Source: Amorphophallus konjac
Taxonomy: Eukaryota > Streptophyta > Magnoliopsida > Alismatales > Araceae
Assembly: GCA_022559845.1 (NCBI GenBank)
Contig: JAHNEJ010002205.1
Location: 62,001-126,000, forward strand
DNA: 64,000 nucleotides
Direction: 5' to 3'
Below, piece after piece: positions 56,871 to 64,000 of this stretch (position 1 is its first letter; the number at the start of each line of letters is the position of its first letter). The translations under genes were made by a program, and so were the position numbers. Below the pieces are notes generated by a model. It did not search any database, had not been told where the DNA came from, and saw only the letters and a program-made list of their open reading frames with translations.

Positions 56871-58413
56871 ACGCCAAATGCGATTATTATTGTCTAAAAA
56901 AATCCCTGACACCTTGCACTATATGGCCTGTGTACGAAGGAGGGATTTTTCAAAAAAATCCCCACCTCTCTCGCCAAAACAAACGTCACCTATTTATTAG
57001 AAGTACGGGTAACGATGTTCCAATTCGCACAACTATCTCCGTACACCAAAAGCAATTTTATTGTTGGCCGGAAAATCCCCCGACACCTGATGTTGGATTT
57101 CATGCTTCAAACTTCAAACTTTGAGTCCTTGTTTTGTTTTGTCCCACATTAGAAGATGAAAAAAAATATAATTTTTGTTAGGACTCTTGGTTACTTTGTG
57201 TACTCTATTGGTGAGACTATCCTAGTGGGCTATTTGAACCTTATTTTCTATCTCACATGGATTGACTAGCCTTGCTGATACTTGACATATATTTTTCTTT
57301 CCTTTTTGACCCTCTGACAAAGTGTCTATTGGATTCTCTTCGCGCCTTCTCAAATTCCCCTCTATGGGTGTATGGATTTGACTCGATCAAGAGTCACTTC
57401 CCCATCGGGTATTTTAAAAAATTTGATTTTAGGCTAGAGACACGACTTAAGACCCGTTTGAAACCGATCATGGGAGGGATTTTAGGGATTCCCATCATTG
57501 AAATTCGTCACATCTCACAATCCCAACCAAAATGCACCTGAATGTCTAGACTTTTGGGCTTGGGCGAATTTTGGAAGTAAAAATAGAGAGACGCATCGGA
57601 GGGGGACTAAAAAAATCTAGAGAAGCTCCTTCTACCGAGTTTATGGGCAGATTCTAGCTCCCTCCGTACCATTCAATCTCCCAAACCCATTTAAACCTGC
57701 ATTAAAGGGGGCCTAAACCCCACCGACTATTTATAATCAGGCTTTAATTGAGATGACAAGAGGATGTATGGCACGATCGACGATGGTGGAGGGAGGCAAA
57801 TTAGCAGATGCGCAACAAGTTGTCAAATGAGATTTTTATTTCAAAAATCTATGGCACCATGACAGGTGGACTTTTGAGAATTTTTAAAATGATCTCTCTC
57901 TTTTGCAATCCGAACCAAACGAAGCCTTAGGATTTTCTCTCACCCAACAGTTATCTCTCGAGCTCCTCTCTCCCAGTCATCTTCTTTCTCTTGCAAGAGC
58001 CTCCAGTTATAGTGATGTTCGCCCCCGACAATATTAGTTGGAGTATACCTTTGTTTTACTATCAATGTAGGTGGTCGTATCTTAGGAAAGTTTCGTCGCA
58101 AAGTCTATTTACAATAGAGTAGAGATGAAATATTCTAAAAGAAGTGACCATATGTTTCGACCTGAGTTTATATTTTTTGATCGATTGATTCTCTTTGATT
58201 TTTATGTTTTGATGTAATGAAATATCTCTACCGATGTATAGATTTTTCCAACACATAACACTACATCACTCGCGTACAAATGAGTTGTTTTTCAAAAAAA
58301 TCCCCACCTCTCTTGCCAAAACAAACGCCACCTTATACTTTTGTGTGTATTGCTTCTTCGTGGTCGACCGTGTACACTTTGTCGAATTTCAGAGGACTAT
58401 GTACATACTTCAT
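56871..58413. other. AT-rich intergenic DNA with a ~45-bp direct repeat
   Basis: The words ttttcaaaaaaatcccc and acctctcttgccaaaacaaa occur near 56955 and near 58293 in the same orientation. Possibly two related short elements; no gene. Confidence 0.45.
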
Positions 58414-58638
58414 TTTATTCAAGGGTTTTTTGCATATTAGTCCCTATAAACTTAGTGAATTATCGATTAGTCCCTCAAATCTCACTATTGTCTTAAAAGT
58501 CCTTATAATTATCTTCGTTGTTCAAATAAGTCCCTACCGTTATTGTAAATCCATAAAAATTAAATAAATCAGAGTTAAGTTGACTCAAAATTAGGAAAAG
58601 ACTAACTAGCCCTTAGTTAGTCATGCGTATGTGTGTGT

Positions 58639-58770
<132 letters not shown>

Positions 58771-58779
58771 CCAACCGGA

Positions 58780-60270
58780 GGCGGTGCAGACGCAGGGAAG
58801 GCGGCCGGTCATGCGTGTGTGTGTCTGAGAGAGAGAGAGAGAGGCCAGTCGGAGGCGATGCAGATGCAGGGAAGGCGACCGGCGGTGGTGAAGACGGCGA
58901 ATAGCGGGGCCCAGCGGCGACGGGGAGTCGGTGGCAGCGCTCCACCCTCCGGCCGCCCTCCCTTCCCCTCCCCCTCCGGCCTCCCTCCCCCCTCCCCGGC
59001 CCTCCGACCCCCTCTGGTCCCCCTCCCCCCTCCTCCCCCTCCTCCCCCTCCGGCCCCCCTCCCCTGCGTCCTCCCCCCTCCCCCTCCCCTGCTACCTCCC
59101 CCCTCCCTGGCCCTCCGACCCCCTGGTGCACCTCCAGGGAGGGGTGTCGACCCCTTGGGCAGAAGTGTCGACACCGGGGATGGAGGGGTGTCGACCCCTT
59201 GGGCAGAGGAGTCGACACCTGAGGTGGTGTGAAAACCACGGAGCATGTTTGGGCAGCAGACAGCAGAACTGGCAACATCCAAAGCAGGCCCTTCGGAGAT
59301 GCTGGCAGAGGCAGCAGTGGAGGCACTCAAAGGTAGTGCGTCGATGCAGCTGCTAGGAGCACCTTGCAGATTACCCCGCAGGCGATGAAGCAATGCGGAA
59401 GCTGTTGCAGGGTCCACGAAGGCAGGCTGAGGGGCATCCACAGCCTTCAGAGGTGCGCTCAGAGGGTCGGCCGGAGTGGCAGCAGAGGTCGGGCAGCAAG
59501 CAGAAGACTGGCAAAGGGCGGCATGCAGCCCACCGCTTGAGGACGTAACTGCAGGCTCCCTAGGGAGGACAGAAACCTTAGCAGACGGAGGCACTGCAGG
59601 CTTTGCCATTGGCAGGGACGAAGCATGGACAGTAGCCTGGAGGGGGGCTCCTAGGCGATGGCCAGGAGTGATAGGGCAGGCGCCGGCCGCTGCCGTGGCT
59701 GACGGAGAGGAGCAAACCGGGGGATGGTCGGACAGCCCCTGAAACAGAGCACCGTTTCGCGGGACAGTCCCATCATGAACAGTACCCCCAAGCTGAGAGG
59801 AAGCAGGGTCATGCGAGCACGATGGTTCCACCGAGGAGGAGAGGGGTGCAGGCCCAAGAAGGAGTAGCAGCAAAGCTTCCCAGGGAGCTGGACAGAGGTG
59901 GATCTTCCACGCAGAGATCTGCCGCTTCCACAAGGCCAGCCGAGGAGACAAGCTTGGGGGACACGGCAACGTCTGTACCTACGTGGCTACCTGCAACCGG
60001 CTCCGTGCAGACGATGGGGACCGGGGAAGGAGCAGGGATGCCATCAGCCTGCGGAGGCGGAGAAGAAGGGGGACTAGTAGCAGGGCCTTGCCGGCGGGAG
60101 GCCGCCTTGGCCCTCCCGCGGCCGGCCATGGCCGGAGGCCACGGGCGGGAAACCCTTCGCACAGAACGGAAAGGGGGGGGGGAACGCCTTGGTCCCCCTC
60201 CTCCCTCTCCCTCCGGTCCCCTCTCCCTCCACCTCGGACCCCCCTCCAATCGTGGATCGCCATGAACCTC
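58780..60270. other. GC-rich cargo of the MULE, no identified gene
   Basis: Long minus-strand frames (for example 59969-58809) are Pro/Ala/Ser-rich; I recognise no domain and base composition alone can produce them. A short tandem repeat with gtcgacacc/ggtgtcgacc words lies at about 59140-59225. Confidence 0.4.
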
Positions 60271-60536
60271 AGTCGCTAGAGAGAGAGAGAGTGTGTGTGT
60301 GTGTCATAGAGAGAGAGAGAGTGTCAACGTTCAACAGGGGTATTTTACACTTTTTACACACATCTGATAGAATATTCTACGGAATATTCTTTTCTGTGGA
60401 CGGCAACAAACTATAGGGATTCATTTGTAAAATGTTAACAATTATAGAGACTTTTAAGACAATAATCAGATTTGAGAGACTAATCGACGATTCACTAAGT
60501 TCATAGGGACTAATATGCAAAAAACCCTTTATTCAA

Positions 60537-61100
60537 TTACGTTCAACATCCCCTTCGATCTTTTTTTAATCATCTTGAATAATAGGTTCTATCATTATAA
60601 ATATGTAGAAATAATTTAACTTTTAATTATAATTGATTATGGATGCCACAGATAATCAAATCAACCACACTCCAGTAAGAGTTTACCGTACCATTAGATC
60701 GGAATGTGCTAATTTTTCGGTGGTATTATTTGGCACGGTACAAAATGATATCACGTTGAAAATATATATATTTAAAAAATTAACATTTAATTAAAGTTTT
60801 TATATTAAAAATAAAGGTATTACACTGCGACGGTGTGTGCTGATTGTCTATTGACAGGACTCGACGCGATCAGTACACATGCATTACGGTGCGATTCGAA
60901 CAAACCCTGACTTGGATAAAGAGACAAAATAAAAGTTCAGTAATAATTGCTGCACTCCCCACCGTAGTTTACGCCGGGGGGGGGTGTATCAAATTTTTTG
61001 TTGAAAAATTTAAAAGGTGGAGTTCATCTGTCTTTAATTTATCGTACACGAACACGACGCTATTCCATCCGGTCTAAATTTTTTTATAAAAACAATAGAC
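60537..61100. other. AT-rich intergenic DNA
   Basis: Nothing recognised apart from a short G-run near 60976. Confidence 0.5.
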
Positions 61101-61108
61101 CTTTTGAT

Positions 61109-61920
61109 TAGGGATGTCAACGGGTCAGATACGGTACGGATAATGGACTATCCGTATCCGATAAGGAAGAACTGTATCCGTTTGCTGTTCGTTAAGTATT
61201 CGGAAAGTGGTGTATCCGAAAACCGTTATCGAGTATCCGAAAAATACGGTTAACGGACGGTTAGCGGATAGTTACCGGACATAAAAATACATATAAGATT
61301 AAAATTTAAGATGTAAATTAACTCAATTAGAAAAAAATTTAAATTGAAAAGAACAATCCATATGATAAACAAACACATTTCAATTTAGTTCTCGTATCAT
61401 CATTATTCATGAGTCAACATATAATGCAATTAAAAGTATACAAATATATAATATTATAATATCTCCAAAGATAATATGAAACATATAAAGTTTAAATAAT
61501 AAAACAAACTAACTCTTTTGGACTTTAATCTCCATCGTATTCTCATTCTTTATACATACATTTCATAAAAATAAAGAATATATTAATTTGATAATTTAAA
61601 AAACTGTAAAAATATATTATAATTTAGAAATATTTTACGATCATGAAAATAGAAATGACTTAAATTATACACATATCTCATCTTCAATATCATTTTCTTC
61701 AAGGCACTAAATTATTTGAGTCAAATATAAACTTGTTTAATGGTAGCGGACGGATACAGATTCGGAATGAGGTGTATCCATATCCGTATCCGCTAAGAAA
61801 TCGGATATATCCGTATTCGTATCCGTTAATTTATCGGAAAGAAAAATACTATCCATTTACTGTTCGTTAAGCTAATGAAGCGGACGGTTATCGGATTATC
61901 GGTTACCATTGACATCCCTA
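61109..61920. mobile_element. Short non-autonomous hAT-type element (812 bp)
   Basis: TIR TAGGGATGTCAA(C/T)GG at both ends, flanked by CTTTTGAT (61101-61108) and CTTTTGAC (61921-61928), an 8-bp duplication with one change. Subterminal parts contain many tatccg(t/a)a words in both orientations. No open frame. Confidence 0.8.
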
Positions 61921-61928
61921 CTTTTGAC

Positions 61929-63000
61929 CAGCAAAAAATTAAAGGTCACACGAGTCTTTATTTTTTTGAGTTTGTTTTACATATTAGGCGATACGGGTTA
62001 ATGCCGTTACATATTAATATTAAAAAATATATTATATATATATAATGAAATAAAATAATTTAAATGACATTTTATGTCAGTTGACTGATAGTTGTCCGCT
62101 TTAAACAAGTATCCTCGGTTTACATCCTAACTCTATCACCATGTTAAACATTTTTTTAAAAATTAACTTTTCAAACACGTTTCAAAAAATCGAACAAAAA
62201 CGTGACGACAACATCTTTTGAAGTCAAGATCTCATCGATTAACGTGAGACTCTCAACAAATGGATTTATAAAATAAATTTATAATAAAAAATTAAAATAA
62301 TATATAAATCGATCCGATTATGTTTCACATATCGATCGTCTCAATTTATGACTAAGAAGAGACAGGACGAGACGAGATCGCCCGTCCCATCTTGATTTAT
62401 CAAATCTTACATCTAATACGAAGATTGATTTGTATAACAAATAAAAATCTGATGAGTTCCGTATCTCATTTTTTTTTAATTTGATACACTCTGGTTGGGT
62501 GTAAACTGTAAAGTGTAATTAGCCCGTAGGCCCCACTTTGGTTATGGGTTATCCCTAGGTTAATTCGAAAATAACCCAGTATTAATTTTTTTTTACTTTG
62601 GTTGAGGATTTTGTTTAATCGATTTAGGTTAAGGACTAACCCAGGGTTATTCTTGGGTTTTGAAACCCACATCCAGAGGTGGGTTAAAGTGGGTTAACCT
62701 CTTATGCTCAATAAATGTGTCTCTCTTTCATAATCAATGCTATTTCTCTCTCTCATTATTACTGGGTTAACCTATTATTTATCAAATCATACTGATTAAA
62801 AGTAAGTTAGCCCACATCCTTACTCCTAGATTAACTATCCTCCTATCAAATTAAAAATATATTAACTCCAGACTATTTTAATGGGGTTGAATTAGCCCAC
62901 CTTTAACCTAACTCCATACTAAAGCTAACCTACGGGTACAACAAACAATACTCGTAAAAGTTCGACGGCCCAGGTTGAGCTCCATAAAGAAAGTCTCGAG
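61929..63000. other. AT-rich intergenic DNA
   Basis: No gene. Between about 62490 and 62940 gggttaa/ttaaccc words recur and cccgtagg occurs near both ends in opposite orientation, possibly a decayed inverted-repeat element. Confidence 0.4.
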
Positions 63001-63133
63001 AGGTGTTATTTCTAAAATTCCCCAGTGAGAACAAGAGAGATCAAGCGAGGGAGAGGTGAAGCTTACCCCGCGACGCCAACGTTGCACATCACCAGTCGAG
63101 CACCTTGCGTGCCCTTTTGGCGCCCTCCCCCAC

Positions 63134-63142
63134 GTATAAAGC
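63134..63142 (+). promoter_or_regulatory. Likely TATA box of the importin-9-like gene
   Basis: gtataaagc about 190 bp before the ATG, followed by a CT-rich 5' UTR typical of plant promoters. Confidence 0.45.
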
Positions 63143-63325
63143 AAAGCCCTTCAAATCCCCACCATTGCCAGCTCCCTCCAACTCCACCACCATCATTTGC
63201 TCTCGTCGCCCCGCTCAAAACCCTAGCACAACCTCTTCTGTCTCCATCTCTCCCTCCTTCCTTGCTCCGCCGGGTCCTCCTCTCCACCCACTCGGAAGCC
63301 CTTACTGCTATTGGAGTGCCATTAG

Positions 63326-64000
63326 ATGGCCGCCGCCCCCGTGGACCAGGACCAGCAATGGCTGCTCAGCTGCCTGACCGCCACTCTGGACACCAACCAC
63401 GACGTCCGGACCTTCGCCGAGGCCTCCCTCCAGCAAGCTTCCCTCCAGCCCGGTATCCCTCTCAGAGTCGATCTTGGTTTTTCTCTACTAATTTCAGCCT
63501 TTGCGATCCATCGCATTTTTCGGTTGTCATGCCCGCGGGAGTGGCTGATGTGGGGTGGTGCGCTGTTTCGACGCTGCAGGATTTGGGGCGGCTTTGGCTA
63601 GGGTTGCCGTCAACAAGGAGGTCCCCTTCGGGCTGCGTCAGATATCCTGCTCTTGTAGCTTATTGCAGCCTTTGAGATTTCTACGATCCCGATTGCCTTG
63701 TCTGCTTGTTTTTTATACTGTGAGGTGTTCCTTTTTTTGTTGGACTTGATGGCACTTACTTGGCAGCAGTTCTACTTAAGCAATTCATTAAGCAGCATTG
63801 GAAGGAGGACGAGGAGGGTTTTGTGCTTCCTGTTGTTTTGCCTGCCGAGAAGGTTTTTTCCCTCATATTTTGTGGAGACATTCATCTTTGTTATTTATAG
63901 CTGTGTTCATGTATGTTGCTTTTCTCGTCGACACATGTGGTGCTCTCTTACAAACCACTTCAAAATTATATGGATTATTGTGAGTCGATTGTTATCCGCC
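63326..64000 (+). CDS. IPO9: Importin-9-like importin-beta family gene, 5' exons (continues past the window)
   Basis: Exon 1 63326-63452 (MAAAPVDQDQQWLLSCLTAT, then TFAEASLQQASLQPG), exon 2 63580-63641 (FGAALARVAVNKEVPFGLRQ), exon 3 63760-63852 (LAAVLLKQFIKQHWKEDEEG ... PAEK). These match the N-terminal HEAT-repeat and Ran-binding region of plant importin-9, a nuclear import receptor moving between cytoplasm and nucleus. Intron 1 is GT-AG, phase 1. Intron 2 (63642-63759) starts ATATCCT and ends CTTAC, a U12-type AT-AC form, and is the only junction that gives the conserved LRQ-LAAVLLKQ. The intron after exon 3 begins GTTTTTT. Exon lengths 127, 62 and 93 nt keep frame. The start is the first ATG after the CT-rich leader. 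No defect seen. The remaining exons are beyond the window. Confidence 0.85.
63642..63759 (+). other. U12-type AT-AC intron
   Basis: Donor ATATCCTGC, acceptor GCACTTAC, branch-like GACTTGAT about 10-12 nt before the acceptor; 118 bp, phase 0. Confidence 0.75.

Noticed and set aside
59809..60249. A host protein gene in the MULE cargo
   Set aside because: Pro/Ser/Ala-rich frames on several strands at once, no domain; composition explains them.

Overview
The window is plant nuclear DNA, most likely from a monocot. It is almost entirely nested LTR retrotransposons. One recognisable host gene starts at the right edge: the 5' part of an importin-9-type importin-beta gene (63326 onward). The plant call rests on the retrotransposon lineages seen (Tekay-type chromovirus, Ogre/Tat-type Ty3, Sirevirus-type Ty1/copia, Cassandra-like 5S LTR) and on the importin-9 exons. 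The monocot call is only an impression from that protein and from GC-rich exons.

Layout. 1-2.8 kb: low-complexity DNA and a decayed minus-strand copia. 2.85-6.17 kb: an LTR, primer-binding site, CT-rich leader and broken retropepsin of a Ty3-type element. 6168-7369: an inverted fragment of a Tekay LTR. 7370-56090: a Tekay-like chromovirus (LTR 7370-9391, gag-pol 9392-13588, 3' LTR 51033-56090). A giant Ogre/Tat-like element (13655-51026) sits between its polypurine tract and its 3' LTR, flanked by the 5-bp duplication GAGGG. Into the Ogre-like reading frame a pol-less Sirevirus (20537-31244, minus strand, duplication TGATA) has inserted. A truncated chromovirus (52248-54776) sits inside the Tekay 3' LTR. 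56-63 kb: a MULE with 9-bp duplications and GC-rich cargo, a hAT-type short element, and AT-rich intergenic DNA. 63.1 kb to the end: the importin gene.

The most unusual part is the 3' third of the Ogre-like element (37.4-47.3 kb). Downstream of pol it carries four tandem antisense genes or gene remnants. Two share seven reconstructable exons with phase-0 introns and near-identical exon sizes; all belong to one family with a plant mobile domain (PMD) and, in three copies, a coiled-coil tail. Each has a TATA-like site 80-105 bp upstream of its ATG. The same GGCGTCC/GGACGCC palindrome family sits just upstream of the TATA box of the sense LTR and of antisense gene B, at the same ~13-bp distance. 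A 5S-rRNA-derived Cassandra-like LTR lies near the 3' end.

Other strong signals are about 16 small hairpins in about 400 bp of the Sirevirus LTR leader, a five-knuckle Sirevirus Gag, and an apparent U12-type AT-AC intron in the importin gene. All retroelement genes carry nonsense changes or frameshifts. Names come from reading motifs by eye; no database search was run.
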